Shown: positions 47,507-58,608, counted from the first letter of the stretch. The stretch: 64,000 nt of DNA from Clostridiaceae bacterium Marseille-Q4143 (GCA_018228645.1 CP073693.1:2924416-2988415), one strand, 5' to 3'. Translations and numbers: made by a program. Notes: a model not told the origin generated them from the sequence alone.

Positions 47507-49219
47507 TTAGTTCTGCTGGGTATATCCGAAGAAGAAATATCCAAGCGGAGTGTAGTACATACCGCTGATGTTATCAGACAGCATATACGGGTTGGTATAG
47601 AAGTAGATCGGTGCAAGAACGCTGTCCTGTCCGATAAGGAGATCCTCAGCCTTGTGGAAAGCAGCCATACGCTCAGTCTGGTCAGATGTAGCTTTTGCTG
47701 CGTCGATCAGAGCATCATACTCCGGATTAGAGTACTGTGCATCGTTGTTTCCACCGCCGGTATACCACATATCCAGGAAAGAGCACGGATCATTGTAGTC
47801 CGCAATCCAGCCGTTACGTGCAATCTGGAAATCTCCGTCTTTTCTGCTCTTCAGGAATACGTTCCAATCCTGATTGCTCAGGTTAACGGTTACGCCCAGC
47901 TCGGTCTGCCACATGTTCTGCAGTGCCTCAGCGATTGCTTTGTGACGGTCGTCAGTGTTGTACATGTACTCAACAGCCGGGAATCCCTCTCCGTTCGGAT
48001 ATCCTGCCTCTGCAAGAAGCTCACGGGCTTTGTCGCAGTTTGCCTGATAATCGTCAGCGGATACGCTGTAGTACTCGCCACCTACAGTACGGAAATCATC
48101 ACCGTTAGCGCCCTCTGCATCATATACACCAGACGGAACATATCCGGTAGCCGGAACCTCACCGGACTGAGATACGTTCTCTACGATGTAGTTACGATCG
48201 ATAACCAGAGAGAATGCCTGACGAACAAGCGGGTTGGAGAATACTTCATCCTCTGTGTTGAAGCATACATAGTAGGTTCCGATGTACGGAGCTACCGTGA
48301 TCTGTCCAGATGCGAGATAGTTAGCCATCTCGTCAGTCGGGAAGTTCATGATGAAGTTCAGCTCACCACTGTTGAATGCTGCCAGCATAGCGTTGTTGTC
48401 ATCCAGCAGGGTGTATTTGATGGTGTCCGGACCAAGTTTCTCATAATCATAGTAAGTCTCACTCTTCTCGGTAAGAATGTATGCATTATGGGACCACTCA
48501 ACCATTTTATATGCACCGTTTCCGATGTAGGTCTCCGGACTGTAAGTCCACTCTTCATTTCCTTCTACAATATCCTGACGAACCGGGAAAGTAGCCGGGA
48601 ATGCCATGATCTCCTCGAAGTACGGGCAATCATAGGAAAGAGTAATCTCAAGGTTCTTGTCATCAACTGCTTTGATTCCAAGAGTATCTTTGTCTGCAGA
48701 TCCGTCTGCAACTTCTGCATATCCCTGTACCATATCGATCATATAGCAGTAGTCTGCAGCAGTAGCCGGATCAGCCAGACGTTTCCAGCTGTACTCAAAA
48801 TCGCCAGCAGTTACGTCTTTTCCGTCAGACCATTTGATACCATCACGCATTTTAATTGCGTAAGTAACGGTACCATCATCATTCACGGTCTTCTCCCAGG
48901 ACTCAGCCTGTCCAGGAGCAAGCTCTGCTTCTCCGCTTCCGTTGTCGACCCATTTTACAAGGCCCTCGAACATATGATTGGTCATAATTGCTCCGTCAAC
49001 AGCAGAGTTCAGAGCCGGGTCAATGGTCATCGGCTCAGATGCCAGGCAGACTGCCAGGTTATATCCATCGGCGGATGCAGTGGTATCTGCTGCTTCAGTA
49101 GTAGTACTGCTGTCTGCTGCAGATGTGTCGTTAGTGGAGCTGCTGCTTCCGCAGGCTGCTACAGATACTGCCATAACAGAAGCCAGTGCCAGTGCCAGAA
49201 ACTTTTTCGTATTTTTCAT
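47507..49219 (-). CDS. oppA: Oligopeptide ABC transporter substrate-binding lipoprotein
   Basis: 570 residues. Lipoprotein signal: MKNTKKFLALALASV then VSVAAC with the lipidated Cys at 23, followed by an S/T/A linker and an SBP_bac_5 domain. Captures peptides outside and hands them to OppBC. ATG at 49219 with GGAGG eight bases upstream. It is last in the operon, 71 bases after oppF, a gap that may allow separate regulation of this abundant part. Confidence 0.95.
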   Translation of the reverse strand: MKNTKKFLALALASVMAVSVAACGSSSSTNDTSAADSSTTTEAADTTASADGYNLAVCLASEPMTIDPALNSAVDGAIMTNHMFEGLVKWVDNGSGEAELAPGQAESWEKTVNDDGTVTYAIKMRDGIKWSDGKDVTAGDFEYSWKRLADPATAADYCYMIDMVQGYAEVADGSADKDTLGIKAVDDKNLEITLSYDCPYFEEIMAFPATFPVRQDIVEGNEEWTYSPETYIGNGAYKMVEWSHNAYILTEKSETYYDYEKLGPDTIKYTLLDDNNAMLAAFNSGELNFIMNFPTDEMANYLASGQITVAPYIGTYYVCFNTEDEVFSNPLVRQAFSLVIDRNYIVENVSQSGEVPATGYVPSGVYDAEGANGDDFRTVGGEYYSVSADDYQANCDKARELLAEAGYPNGEGFPAVEYMYNTDDRHKAIAEALQNMWQTELGVTVNLSNQDWNVFLKSRKDGDFQIARNGWIADYNDPCSFLDMWYTGGGNNDAQYSNPEYDALIDAAKATSDQTERMAAFHKAEDLLIGQDSVLAPIYFYTNPYMLSDNISGMYYTPLGYFFFGYTQQN

Positions 49220-49290
49220 AATACGATCCTCCTTTATATTCTTCGCGTGATAAACACGCATGTATCAAAAGAACTTACGTTCTGATACTC

Positions 49291-50304
49291 TTATTTATCC
49301 AGAAGATGACATGCTGCCCAGTGTCCCGGCTCGTGTTCTTTAAAGGCCGGCATTTCCATGCTGCAGCGCTCGGTCGCATAGGGACATCTGGTATGGAAAC
49401 GACATCCGCTTGGCGGATTCATGGGACTCGGAATATCGCCCTGAAGGACGATTCTCTGTCTCGTTCTGGAAAGCTTTGGATCCGGTACCGGTACTGCGGA
49501 AAGCAGTGTCTGGGTATACGGATGAATCGGATGGCGGTTCAGCTCATAGCTCTCGCCAAGCTCCACCAGGGAGCCTAAATACATAACACCGATCCGGTTG
49601 GAAATATGGCGGACAACGGATAAGTCATGGGCAATGAACAGATAGGTCAGTCCCATCTCTTCCTGCATGTCCTCCAGCATATTTACCACCTGGGACTGAA
49701 TGGATACGTCCAGTGCGGAAATCGGTTCGTCACATACGATAAATTCCGGCTTTACTGCCAGGGCGCGGGCAATTCCCACACGCTGCTGCTGTCCTCCGGA
49801 AAACTCATGAGGATAGCGGTTGGCATGCTCGGTATTCAGTCCGACTTTGCCAAGCAGTTCTTTGATCATATCGGAACGGTCCTTTTTGGACTGTGCCAGC
49901 TTGTGAATATCAATAGCCTCTCCGATGATCTCGCCTACGGTCATACGCGGATCAAGGGATGCGGAAGGATCCTGGAAAATAATCTGCATCTTTCTGCGGT
50001 ACGGCAGCATATTAACTGCCTTTTCTTTTCCAAGAGGTTTGCCATCCGACCCCAGCGGATTGTCATAGATGGTCTCTCCATCATATACGATCTTACCGCC
50101 GGTCGGCTCATGAAGGCGGATAATGGTACGGCCAAGGGTCGTTTTACCACATCCGGACTCTCCTACCAGACCAAGGGTCTCTCCATTTTTGATGAAGAAA
50201 GAAACATCCTGTACCGCCTGTACACCGGGTCCTTTCATTCCCTTTACCGGGAAATATTTTCTTAAGTTATTAATCTCAAGAAGAATCTTGTCTTCATTTG
50301 CCAT
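49291..50304 (-). CDS. oppF: Oligopeptide ABC transporter ATP-binding protein OppF
   Basis: 337 residues. Walker [10 protein letters not shown], signature [14 protein letters not shown], Walker [13 protein letters not shown], and the C-terminal cysteine-containing oligopeptide domain ([14 protein letters not shown]). Pairs with OppD. Confidence 0.96.
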   Translation of the reverse strand: MANEDKILLEINNLRKYFPVKGMKGPGVQAVQDVSFFIKNGETLGLVGESGCGKTTLGRTIIRLHEPTGGKIVYDGETIYDNPLGSDGKPLGKEKAVNMLPYRRKMQIIFQDPSASLDPRMTVGEIIGEAIDIHKLAQSKKDRSDMIKELLGKVGLNTEHANRYPHEFSGGQQQRVGIARALAVKPEFIVCDEPISALDVSIQSQVVNMLEDMQEEMGLTYLFIAHDLSVVRHISNRIGVMYLGSLVELGESYELNRHPIHPYTQTLLSAVPVPDPKLSRTRQRIVLQGDIPSPMNPPSGCRFHTRCPYATERCSMEMPAFKEHEPGHWAACHLLDK

Positions 50305-50305
50305 C

Positions 50306-51319
50306 TTACTTCTCCTCCTTGTTCATCTGCTCCTGAACACGCAGCCAGCAGGCAGAACGATGGTTCTCTCCTACTTCCACATAAGGAGGCATTTTCTTCA
50401 GGCAGATCTTCATGCAGTGTTCGCAGCGGGGAGCAAAGGGGCATCCTTCCGGCGGGTTCAGCATATCGACCGGTGATCCCTCGATCGGAATCAGACGCTC
50501 ATAAGATTCTGCATCCACACGGGGCATGGAACAAAGAAGTCCCATGGTATACGGATGGGCCGGTTCATAGAAAATATCGTCTACCGGACCCTGCTCAACA
50601 ATTCTTCCTGCATACATAACAGACACTTTGTCGCAGATATCTGCTACTACACCCAGGTTATGAGTGATGAAAATAATACCCATATGGGTCTTTTTCTGCA
50701 GATCTTTCATCAGTTCCAGAATCTGTGCCTGGATCGTAACGTCCAGTGCGGTAGTCGGCTCATCGGCAATCAGAAGCTGCGGATGGCAGATCAGACCCAT
50801 GGCGATCATCACACGCTGGCGCATACCACCGGAGAACTCGTGAGGATACTGCTTCATACGTTTCTCCACGTTATTGATGCCCACCATCTCCATCATCTCC
50901 ATGGCACGCTTCTCTGCGTCTGCCTTGGAAATCTTCTTATCATGAGCTCTCAGTGCCTCAACCAGCTGGTTTCCGATGGTGTATACCGGATTTAAGCAGG
51001 TCATGGGGTTCTGGAAAATCATCGCCACTTTATTTCCACGAAATGCGGTCATTTGCTCTTTCGTATAACTTAATACATCTTCCCCTTCAAAAGTAATGGA
51101 ACCTCCAGTTACTTTTCCCGGGGACTGTAATAATCCCATAATGGAATAGGCTTCCTGGCTCTTTCCGGAGCCGGACTCACCTACAACCCCCATGACCTCA
51201 CCGTAATTCAGGTCATAAGAGATGCCTCCAACTGCTTTTACTTCTCCGGCAGGAGTGAAAAAAGATACGCGAAGGTCTTTTACTTCCAGCAATTTTCCTG
51301 TTTTATTCGTCTCTGACAT
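50306..51319 (-). CDS. oppD: Oligopeptide ABC transporter ATP-binding protein OppD
   Basis: 337 residues. Walker [10 protein letters not shown], signature [14 protein letters not shown], Walker [13 protein letters not shown], and the Opp C-terminal domain with [14 protein letters not shown], probably an iron-sulfur or metal site. One base from oppF. Confidence 0.96.
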   Translation of the reverse strand: MSETNKTGKLLEVKDLRVSFFTPAGEVKAVGGISYDLNYGEVMGVVGESGSGKSQEAYSIMGLLQSPGKVTGGSITFEGEDVLSYTKEQMTAFRGNKVAMIFQNPMTCLNPVYTIGNQLVEALRAHDKKISKADAEKRAMEMMEMVGINNVEKRMKQYPHEFSGGMRQRVMIAMGLICHPQLLIADEPTTALDVTIQAQILELMKDLQKKTHMGIIFITHNLGVVADICDKVSVMYAGRIVEQGPVDDIFYEPAHPYTMGLLCSMPRVDAESYERLIPIEGSPVDMLNPPEGCPFAPRCEHCMKICLKKMPPYVEVGENHRSACWLRVQEQMNKEEK

Positions 51320-51335
51320 ATTCGCTCCTCCCTTC

Positions 51336-52682
51336 TTATTTCTTCAGCTTCGGATCCAGTGCATCGCGAAGTCCATCACCAAACAAGTTGAACGCCAGAA
51401 TCATTACACTTAAGATCACGGACGGAATGATCAGACGATAAGTATAAGTATACATACCACTTAATGCATCCGTTGCCATGGAACCAAGACTTGGCAGCGG
51501 TGCGGATACACCAACGCCCAGATAGGACAGGAAGGACTCCAGAAAGATTGCAGACGGGATCTGCAGGCATGTCGTAACAACAATCTGTCCGATACAGTTC
51601 GGCAGCAGATGCTGACGGATAATTCTTCCGCCGGAAGCACCCAGTGCACGGGCTGCGGTTACATACTCCTGCTGTTTCAGCTGCAGTACCTGGCCACGGA
51701 TAATACGGCTCATGGTTACCCAGTACAGCATACCAAATGCAATAAACATGGAAATCAGGTTCGGTCCCATAGTGTTGACAAACTCTTTCATCGGACCGCT
51801 TCCTGTATTTACAAAATTCGTCAGGATTGGTTTCAGTGCTGTCGCAATCAACAGAACAACCAGCATTTCCGGTACGGAATAAATTAACTCTACAATACGC
51901 TGCATGACTGCATCCACTTTACCTCCACAGTAACCGGAGATGGAACCGTAGAGGGCACCGATAAGAAGTACCAGCAGCGCCGCACAAATACCAACTGCCA
52001 TGGATACACGTGCTCCATACATCACACGGACCAGAATGTCACGGCCATACATGTCGGTACCGAACACATGGGGAAATACTTTTTCCCCTGCTGCTTTTCT
52101 CTGCAGTTCTTCGTTGGAATAGCCAAACAGTTTTTTCTTAATGCCAAGTTCCTTGCGGACAGTAGCCGGATCGGTATCCTCGTGCTCACTCTGTCCCTTG
52201 GAAGCTACTTTTGCTTTTGCACGGATCATGGCAATGTCTACACTGGAAAGAGTCTCTCCCTTGGCTTCTGCCTCTGCCTTCGCATTCTCAATCAGCGTAT
52301 CTACGTCCATAACTTCAGACTCGGATCTGGCTGCAATCTCTTCATCCAGACGGGTCTGATCTTCCAGGGCATAATGGTACGGGTACAGATTTTCTGCTCC
52401 TGTACTAAACTGATCATAACCATAGGGAACCAGGAGTGGTCCCACGAATGCAAACAGGAACAGGAAAATAATAACTCCCAACGCAATCATAGCTACGGTA
52501 TTTTTCTTCAGACGTCTCCATGCATCCTTCCAGTAGGAAACACTCTGACGATCCTGAATGAAGTCATCTCTTTCCTGCTGACTTGCCGGTTCGAAATCTT
52601 CCGGAGTCAGCTCCGCAAGAAGGGATTCAATATCCGGCTGAAGGCTGACGGGACATCGCTTTATCTTATTGTCTTCTGCCAT
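51336..52682 (-). CDS. oppC: Oligopeptide ABC transporter permease OppC with long external insertion
   Basis: 448 residues, against about 300 usual. N-terminal cytoplasmic part, helix 1 at about 62-85, then about 110 extra residues (100-210) rich in E, A, K and D before the normal FGTDMYGRDIL, then the five-helix permease core with the EAA loop (AARALGASGGRII). The insert has heptad-like charged helices and should lie outside the cell near OppA. Confidence 0.94.
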   Translation of the reverse strand: MAEDNKIKRCPVSLQPDIESLLAELTPEDFEPASQQERDDFIQDRQSVSYWKDAWRRLKKNTVAMIALGVIIFLFLFAFVGPLLVPYGYDQFSTGAENLYPYHYALEDQTRLDEEIAARSESEVMDVDTLIENAKAEAEAKGETLSSVDIAMIRAKAKVASKGQSEHEDTDPATVRKELGIKKKLFGYSNEELQRKAAGEKVFPHVFGTDMYGRDILVRVMYGARVSMAVGICAALLVLLIGALYGSISGYCGGKVDAVMQRIVELIYSVPEMLVVLLIATALKPILTNFVNTGSGPMKEFVNTMGPNLISMFIAFGMLYWVTMSRIIRGQVLQLKQQEYVTAARALGASGGRIIRQHLLPNCIGQIVVTTCLQIPSAIFLESFLSYLGVGVSAPLPSLGSMATDALSGMYTYTYRLIIPSVILSVMILAFNLFGDGLRDALDPKLKK

Positions 52683-52684
52683 AG

Positions 52685-53632
52685 TTACTCTCCTCCCTTG
52701 CCAAGGCTGATACGCGGGTCAGCCACTTTATAAAGAATATCCACTACTACATTCATCAGAATAATAAATGTTGCAAGGAAAATCGTGGTACCCATGATAA
52801 CCGGGTAGTCACGGTTCTGGATGGACTGTACGAAATAACGTCCTAATCCCGGAATGGAGAATACACTCTCCACCACGAAACCACCGCACAAAGTAAATGC
52901 CACCTGCGGTCCCAGATAAGTAATAACCGGAATCAGGGCATTTCTGAGGGCGTGTTTGAAAATAATCTTGCTGTTTTTCAGACCCTTTGCTCTCGCTGTC
53001 TTAATATACTCCTGATTCAGAGAATCCAACATGGCAGATCTGGTCTGACGCGCCGTATAACACATCGGATAAAATCCCAACGAAAAACACGGAAGCACAT
53101 AAGTTCTCCATCCTGCCGACGCATCAAAAATCGTCGGGAACAGCTTGAATCCGGAAATACCTCCTGCCATGGTTACCAGAAGTACAGATGCAACCACGAA
53201 ACTCGGCATGGAGATTCCAAGGGTACAGACAACACGGAGAATACTGTCAGTCATTTTTCCCCTCTTAAATGCTGCCAGACATCCCAGCGGCACGCCTACC
53301 AGTACTGCCCATGCCAGCGCAATGGCACCGATCTTTGCAGACACCGGGAACATCTCAAGAATAATACTCAGAACCGGACGATTCTTCTGCATCTTCAGGG
53401 AAACGCCGAAATCACCATGTGCAAGGTTGCCAAGGTATTTGAATAACTGAACGTATACCGGCTGGTCCAGTCCGTATTTGGCATTCAGTGCAGCCAAAGT
53501 CGCTTCAGTCGGACTTTTCTCACTTAACCAGGGACTACCCGGGACTGCGTTCATTAGAAGGAAGGTCAGACAAGTTACCAGAAAAATGGTAACAATTGCC
53601 ATTCCAAGTCTTTTCGCAAAATATTTGCCCAT
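52685..53632 (-). CDS. oppB: Oligopeptide ABC transporter permease OppB
   Basis: 315 residues, six membrane helices. TFLLMNAVPGSPW and the EAA loop (KTARAKGLKNSKIIFKHAL in part) are typical. First gene of the operon. Confidence 0.95.
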   Translation of the reverse strand: MGKYFAKRLGMAIVTIFLVTCLTFLLMNAVPGSPWLSEKSPTEATLAALNAKYGLDQPVYVQLFKYLGNLAHGDFGVSLKMQKNRPVLSIILEMFPVSAKIGAIALAWAVLVGVPLGCLAAFKRGKMTDSILRVVCTLGISMPSFVVASVLLVTMAGGISGFKLFPTIFDASAGWRTYVLPCFSLGFYPMCYTARQTRSAMLDSLNQEYIKTARAKGLKNSKIIFKHALRNALIPVITYLGPQVAFTLCGGFVVESVFSIPGLGRYFVQSIQNRDYPVIMGTTIFLATFIILMNVVVDILYKVADPRISLGKGGE

Positions 53633-53671
53633 TTTATCACCTACACAAAAAATATTTTTGGCCGTTATTCG

Positions 53672-53711
53672 CTAAAAAACAGCCCCGTATCTGTTGTCAG
53701 GTAAGGGCTGT
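53672..53711 (-). terminator. Terminator-like hairpin in the opp leader (possible attenuator)
   Basis: ACAGCCC (53679-53685) pairs with GGGCTGT (53705-53711); on the minus strand TTTTTTAGCG follows. It lies downstream of the opp promoter (53737-53765) and 47 bases upstream of oppB, so transcripts from that promoter must pass it. Confidence 0.7.
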
Positions 53712-53736
53712 CTTCATAAAACGAACCGTATTTGAT

Positions 53737-53765
53737 ATTATACCATCAAATTATAAAAATTTCAA
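53737..53765 (-). promoter_or_regulatory. Promoter of the opp operon
   Basis: Minus strand TTGAAA (53765-53760), 17 bases, TATAAT (53742-53737), with a TGG extended -10. Start near 53730, just after the end of pepT. Confidence 0.75.
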
Positions 53766-53808
53766 TGTTACGCTCTGCTAATTTTCGTCATTTTTTCATG
53801 GTATCATT

Positions 53809-55035
53809 TTACATTTCTGTAAATTTTTGCACGATTTCCAAAAGCAGCAGTACAATTTTTTCCATAGACTGCACCGGAACATACTCATAACGTCCGTGGA
53901 AATTATGGCCTCCTGTGCAAAGATTCGGGCACGGCAATCCCATAAAAGAAAGTCTCGCCCCGTCGGTACCTCCGCGGATCGGGCATACCTTGGGCTCAAT
54001 TGCCAGTTTTTTCATTGCCTCAGACGCAATTTCAATCAGCTCCATATGCGGCTCAATCTTCTCTTTCATATTGTAGTAGGAATCCTGAATATCTGCTTCT
54101 ACCGTTCTTTTTCCATACTTTTTATTCAGGAACTCTGCCGCTTCCTTCATCAGTTCTTTTTTTGCCTCAAATTTCTCCCTGTCATGATCACGGATAATAT
54201 ATTTCATCACGGTCTCTTCCACATCACCGGAAATACTGTCAAGATGGAAGAATCCTTCGTAGCCATCCGTGCATGCAGGATTTTCATAAACCGGAAGCAG
54301 CGACTGAAATTCCATACCAATCAGGATGGCATTTTTCATGGCACCTCTTGCAGAACCCGGATGAATGCTGATCCCGTGAATCGTCACCTTCGCACCGGCC
54401 GCGTTAAAGTTCTCATACTCCAGCTCCCCCAGTGCTCCACCGTCTACGGTATAAGCCACATCCGCACCAAATTCTTTCACATCGAAAAAGTCCGCACCGC
54501 GTCCCACTTCTTCGTCCGGAGTAAATGCCACACAGATCTTTCCATGGGAAATCTCAGGATGTGACTGCAGATACGCAACCATGCTCATGATCTCTGCCAC
54601 TCCGGCTTTATCATCTGCGCCAAGGAGTGTGGTACCGTCCGTTGTGATCAGATCCTGGCCTGTATAATTCAGAAGTTCCGGATATTCCTTCGGGTCAAGC
54701 GTCTCACCGCTCACTTCATTCAGCCGGATCACACCGCCGTCATAATTTTTTACAATCTGCGTGTGAATATTGGCACCTGATGCTGCCGGTGCTGTATCCA
54801 TATGGGAGATAAATCCCACTGCCGGAACCTTTTTTTCTGTATTTGCCGGAAGACAGCCATATACATAACCATAATCATCCATCCGGACATCGGAAACACC
54901 CAGAGCTTCCAGTTCTTCTTTCAGCATTCTTCCGAGATTTTTCTGTTTTTCCGTACTTGGAAATGCCTCCTGCTCATCCTCTGACTGTGTATCTACTGCA
55001 ACATAACGCAGAAATCTTTCTGTTACATCTGCCAT
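53809..55035 (-). CDS. pepT: Peptidase T (tripeptidase)
   Basis: 408 residues. M20 family zinc aminotripeptidase. Metal ligands in [20 protein letters not shown] and [13 protein letters not shown]; the dimerisation-domain motif [11 protein letters not shown] is also present. Placed just upstream of the opp operon, a natural pairing of peptide import and breakdown. Confidence 0.97.
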   Translation of the reverse strand: MADVTERFLRYVAVDTQSEDEQEAFPSTEKQKNLGRMLKEELEALGVSDVRMDDYGYVYGCLPANTEKKVPAVGFISHMDTAPAASGANIHTQIVKNYDGGVIRLNEVSGETLDPKEYPELLNYTGQDLITTDGTTLLGADDKAGVAEIMSMVAYLQSHPEISHGKICVAFTPDEEVGRGADFFDVKEFGADVAYTVDGGALGELEYENFNAAGAKVTIHGISIHPGSARGAMKNAILIGMEFQSLLPVYENPACTDGYEGFFHLDSISGDVEETVMKYIIRDHDREKFEAKKELMKEAAEFLNKKYGKRTVEADIQDSYYNMKEKIEPHMELIEIASEAMKKLAIEPKVCPIRGGTDGARLSFMGLPCPNLCTGGHNFHGRYEYVPVQSMEKIVLLLLEIVQKFTEM

Positions 55036-55058
55036 CTCTGTTATTCTCTCTTTCTTAC

Positions 55059-56252
55059 TTATTCTAATGTTATTTCTTCCGGATCAAGTCCTGTCTTCTT
55101 CCGGAATTCCTGTATCCATGCCGCATCTCTCCAAAACAGAAGTTCTCCTCCATCCTGATCCGGACACCGGTACAGCTGCTTTTCCGTATAACCGTTCTCT
55201 TGCAGCACCTGACTCAGAAAAAGAAGCAGACTCCGATCCACCTTTCCTTCTGCATCCACCGGAGCACGATAAGAATACGGCTGCCCGCCACACCAAAAAG
55301 TAATCCGAATCACGCCTGTTCCCTGACTGAAATTCGCTTCTGAACAGTCTTCCGAGACACTGATAAATGTATTTTCCTTCATAATGGAATTGATTCCATT
55401 CATAATATTCACATATTCTGTGGAAATATCCCAGCTCACATCTGGAAACCAGAATACCTGATCCGGATTTCCTATAAGCATCCGGGTATCAAGATCATAT
55501 TTTGCCTGCCCCATATCCGACAGCAGTACATAAAACGGATGCCCTTCCACATAGCCTCTTGCACTTTCGCTGTCATCCATCCAGGAATGATAATAATCTG
55601 CCGCACCGTCCGGAATCTCAAATTCCAGCTCCCTGAGTATGGCAATCTGATCCTCTATAGTCAGATAATCCGGATACTGTTTCTGCAGATCTTCTGTATC
55701 TACTTTTGAAGTGGATTCCTGTACATATTTTATTGCCCTGTTCGCCAGCAGCATCTCTCCGGCACCAAGTCCCAAAAGTCCCACAAAAACCAGAAAAAGC
55801 AGGAAAAGCTGAAGTAGAAACGGCATCGGTTTTCGAGCTTTTCCTCCTGTATACGGAGTACAGAATACTTCTTTCGATCGACACCAGTTCAGGAACACCT
55901 CCCGATCCCCCAGTGGAAACACTCCTTTAGGAATTACAAACAGTCCGCTTTCTTCTTTTCCGTAGAACCAGAATGCATCCGGGAATTCCACAATGCCTCC
56001 GATTCCTTTCCAGAAAAACCGGTATTCTGTTTCTCCCTGACGGACACAGATTTCCTCTTCTCCGAATATAAGACTCCATTGCCCCAGATGTTTTTTCAAT
56101 TCCGGTGACGCCAGAATCTGCCGGAGATACCGTTCGTCCGGATGCAGACACCGCCTGCCCGACTTCCATGCTTTCCATTGATCTTTCATTGCAAGGAAAT
56201 GTGCATAATCCTTTTCCCGCATTACAAACGAAAATTCTAATCGGTCGTCCAT
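55059..56252 (-). CDS. YcxB-like membrane protein of unknown function
   Basis: 397 residues. The first 130 resemble a YcxB-type domain ([24 protein letters not shown]). One strong membrane helix at about 147-170, then an extracellular domain of about 225 residues with D/E/Y-rich sequence and no recognised family. Overlaps the upstream DUF975 gene by 16 bases. Not assigned a function. Confidence 0.65.
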   Translation of the reverse strand: MDDRLEFSFVMREKDYAHFLAMKDQWKAWKSGRRCLHPDERYLRQILASPELKKHLGQWSLIFGEEEICVRQGETEYRFFWKGIGGIVEFPDAFWFYGKEESGLFVIPKGVFPLGDREVFLNWCRSKEVFCTPYTGGKARKPMPFLLQLFLLFLVFVGLLGLGAGEMLLANRAIKYVQESTSKVDTEDLQKQYPDYLTIEDQIAILRELEFEIPDGAADYYHSWMDDSESARGYVEGHPFYVLLSDMGQAKYDLDTRMLIGNPDQVFWFPDVSWDISTEYVNIMNGINSIMKENTFISVSEDCSEANFSQGTGVIRITFWCGGQPYSYRAPVDAEGKVDRSLLLFLSQVLQENGYTEKQLYRCPDQDGGELLFWRDAAWIQEFRKKTGLDPEEITLE

Positions 56253-57025
56253 ATTGTTCCTTCCGAAGATTCCGGTTCTACTTTCGGCTGGCTGTATCGG
56301 TTCTCAGAAATCTCGCGGTAAAAAGCTGCTTTTGCGGCTTCCATATAAGGTCCTACCCAGAGAGAAGCGATTCCAAGCGTCAGAACACACAGAATCTGCC
56401 AGCCAAGAAAACTCAGTTCCATAAAGAACAGACGCAGTTTATTACCTTTCATCAGTCGTTTGGACTCACTGATGGCCTCCATAACCGAAAGATCCATATT
56501 TTCTGCCAGAATATACGGTGTCATGGCATAACGGTAGCTGGCGATGATTCCCGGGATCACAAACAAAAGTGACCACAGGAAGATCAACATTCCCTGAAAA
56601 AACTGCATGCAGAAACCTTCCCAGAGGCGGCGGATATGAGAAAACAAATCTCCGAACTGAGGGTCATTCTCATCTACCAGATTCAGATTAAACTGCGCAT
56701 AACCAAGTGTCACTGCTCCTCCCAGCACCAGACTGATAAGGGTCCATGCAACCATCACAATAATAAGCCCCATCAGGAACGGCAGAATTGACTGAAACCA
56801 GTCACTGTGGATAATCTGATTCACGCTTGTCTGTATGTTCGCATAGCTGACATCCGTCACCGCATCTGCATTGCTTCCTCCGCCGACAGTGCCAACGCCA
56901 TTGCCATTATTGACGCTGATGGAAGCACCAAGAAGAGACGCCACCAGACCGGTGATCACTGCCAGTCCCCAGCGGCCTCTCAGTGCATCTCTTGCAATTT
57001 CACGAAAATCTCTTGCTAATAACAT
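56237..57025 (-). CDS. DUF975 family membrane protein
   Basis: 262 residues, about six membrane helices. Typical DUF975 features: LARDFREIARDALRGRWG start, LVDENDPQFGDLFSHIRRLWEGF, PGIIASYRYAMTPYILAE and ISESKRLMKGNKLRLF. Role unknown; co-transcribed with the YcxB-like gene. Confidence 0.87.
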   Translation of the reverse strand: MLLARDFREIARDALRGRWGLAVITGLVASLLGASISVNNGNGVGTVGGGSNADAVTDVSYANIQTSVNQIIHSDWFQSILPFLMGLIIVMVAWTLISLVLGGAVTLGYAQFNLNLVDENDPQFGDLFSHIRRLWEGFCMQFFQGMLIFLWSLLFVIPGIIASYRYAMTPYILAENMDLSVMEAISESKRLMKGNKLRLFFMELSFLGWQILCVLTLGIASLWVGPYMEAAKAAFYREISENRYSQPKVEPESSEGTIWTTD

Positions 57026-57052
57026 GTATTTTTCCTCTTTCTTTTGTTTTCC

Positions 57053-57517
57053 TTATCTTCTGACGGTCTCATAGAAAGAGCAGCATTTATCCGCAATGCA
57101 GACAATCGCCGCTTCTCTTGTTTCCGGCACATGCCTTAATGTCAGCGGCCACATATGGCTCTCGATAATCTGCCGCTCTCTTTTTCCGATGTGAAAAATC
57201 CGGTGCGCATTTCCTGCTGCCCGGAACGGATGTGAAAAACCGTGCCATTTATGCCAGTCGCTTTTCTCATGCCAGTCATAAAGATAAAAATCATGTAGCA
57301 GAGCTCCGGTCAGAAGTGCGCGTTCATCTGCATTCAGATGAAATTTCTTATTCAGCCAGTAACTGAGCTTTACTACATTTACCGAGTGTGCATATGTCGA
57401 TGTTCTGCCATGCTGCACAAAGCGTTGCATGGACTGCACTTCCTCCCGGTCAAGATACCTTTTCAATATCTGCTGAATTCTTGCCTTATCCTGTTTTGTC
57501 AGCCGAATCAGTCTCAT
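57053..57517 (-). CDS. HD domain phosphohydrolase-like protein
   Basis: 154 residues. Metal-binding pattern: H in TYAHSVNVVKLSYW, HD in LLHDFYLYDW, H in SHPFRAAGNAH, and D in CIADKCCSFYE. Function unknown; relatives are labelled HD domain-containing. Start at ATG 57517 with GAGGAGG nine bases upstream. Confidence 0.85.
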   Translation of the reverse strand: MRLIRLTKQDKARIQQILKRYLDREEVQSMQRFVQHGRTSTYAHSVNVVKLSYWLNKKFHLNADERALLTGALLHDFYLYDWHEKSDWHKWHGFSHPFRAAGNAHRIFHIGKRERQIIESHMWPLTLRHVPETREAAIVCIADKCCSFYETVRR

Positions 57518-57581
57518 TTTACCAGACCTCCTCATTTCTCCTATTGTAGCATTCCATTTCTGTTTAGGCAATGAAATCTCT

Positions 57582-58061
57582 CTATTTATGATAAGGTTCG
57601 TGATTTCGGATGCGGAAACTCCGATAAATCTGTTCCAACAGAATCACACGCATCAACTGATGGGGAAATGTCATTTTTGAAAAGCTGAGCTTATAGTCTG
57701 CCCGTTTCAGAACCGTCGGAGCCAGTCCGAGAGACCCACCGATCACAAATGCCACATGACTGATTCCATTTACATTCCACTGTTCCATCCGCGACGCCAG
57801 TTCTTCAGAATCCAACATTTTACCATCAATAGCCAGCGCCACCACATATGCATTATCCGGAAGCTTCTGGAGAATGCGTTCCCCTTCCTTTTCCTTGATC
57901 TGAAGTTCCAGCGCTTCACCGGCTCCGTCCGGCGTCTTCTCATCCGCCACTTCCGTGACAGTCAGACTGCAGTACCTGCCAAGCCGCTTCGCATATTCTT
58001 CAATCGCACCTGTGAAATACTTTTCTTTGATCTTTCCCACGCAGACAATGGTGATTTTCAT
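57582..58061 (-). CDS. rlmH: 23S rRNA pseudouridine1915 N3-methyltransferase
   Basis: 159 residues. SPOUT methyltransferase; [11 protein letters not shown] and [25 protein letters not shown] are diagnostic. Acts on assembled 70S ribosomes. Confidence 0.97.
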   Translation of the reverse strand: MKITIVCVGKIKEKYFTGAIEEYAKRLGRYCSLTVTEVADEKTPDGAGEALELQIKEKEGERILQKLPDNAYVVALAIDGKMLDSEELASRMEQWNVNGISHVAFVIGGSLGLAPTVLKRADYKLSFSKMTFPHQLMRVILLEQIYRSFRIRNHEPYHK

Positions 58062-58084
58062 GCTTCCCTCCTCTATAACAGAAA

Positions 58085-58105
58085 TACCGGCGGATTGCGC
58101 CGGTA
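58085..58105. terminator. Hairpin between coaD and rlmH
   Basis: TACCGGCG and CGCCGGTA, perfect eight-base arms around GATTG. The T-run is on the plus side only, so for the minus-strand genes it may be an mRNA-stabilising hairpin rather than a terminator. Confidence 0.45.
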
Positions 58106-58111
58106 GTCTTT

Positions 58112-58603
58112 TTATTTGTTCTTTGCAGCTTTCATTTTCTCACGTACTTTTTCCACTACCGGTTCCGGAACAAATTCATGGATATCGCCGTTGAAATAAG
58201 CTACTTCCTTCACCGTTGTGGAACTTAAATATGCATATTCCAGACTGGTTGCCAGAAACATGGTATCTACATGAGGATTCATCTTCCGATTTGTCTGTGC
58301 CATCTGAAGCTCATAATCAAAATCTGAAATTGCACGCAGACCGCGGACTACCAATGTAGAATCCGTATGTCTTGCAAAATCCACCAGCAGTCCGGAGAAG
58401 GACATGATCTTCACATTCGGAATATCAGCCGTCACTTCTCTCAGCATTTCCACTCGCTCATCAATGCTGAACAGCGGTGTTTTTCCTCCGTTATTCAACA
58501 CGCCCACGATCAATTCATTGACCGTTTTTGATGCTCTTCTGATAATATCAAGATGTCCTAAAGTAACCGGGTCAAAACTTCCCGGATAAATCGCTCGTAT
58601 CAT
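58112..58603 (-). CDS. coaD: Phosphopantetheine adenylyltransferase
   Basis: 163 residues. [16 protein letters not shown] and the later [15 protein letters not shown] motif of nucleotidyltransferases. Penultimate step of coenzyme A synthesis. Follows rsmD, as is common in Firmicutes. Confidence 0.97.
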   Translation of the reverse strand: MIRAIYPGSFDPVTLGHLDIIRRASKTVNELIVGVLNNGGKTPLFSIDERVEMLREVTADIPNVKIMSFSGLLVDFARHTDSTLVVRGLRAISDFDYELQMAQTNRKMNPHVDTMFLATSLEYAYLSSTTVKEVAYFNGDIHEFVPEPVVEKVREKMKAAKNK

Positions 58604-58608
58604 ATTGT

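Noticed and set aside
47654-49285. A 543-codon plus-strand frame opposite oppA
   Set aside because: It is the antisense shadow of a strongly supported gene with no domain of its own.
58085-58105. A strong terminator after coaD
   Set aside because: The T-run lies on the wrong side for minus-strand transcription; it is kept only as a hairpin with low confidence.
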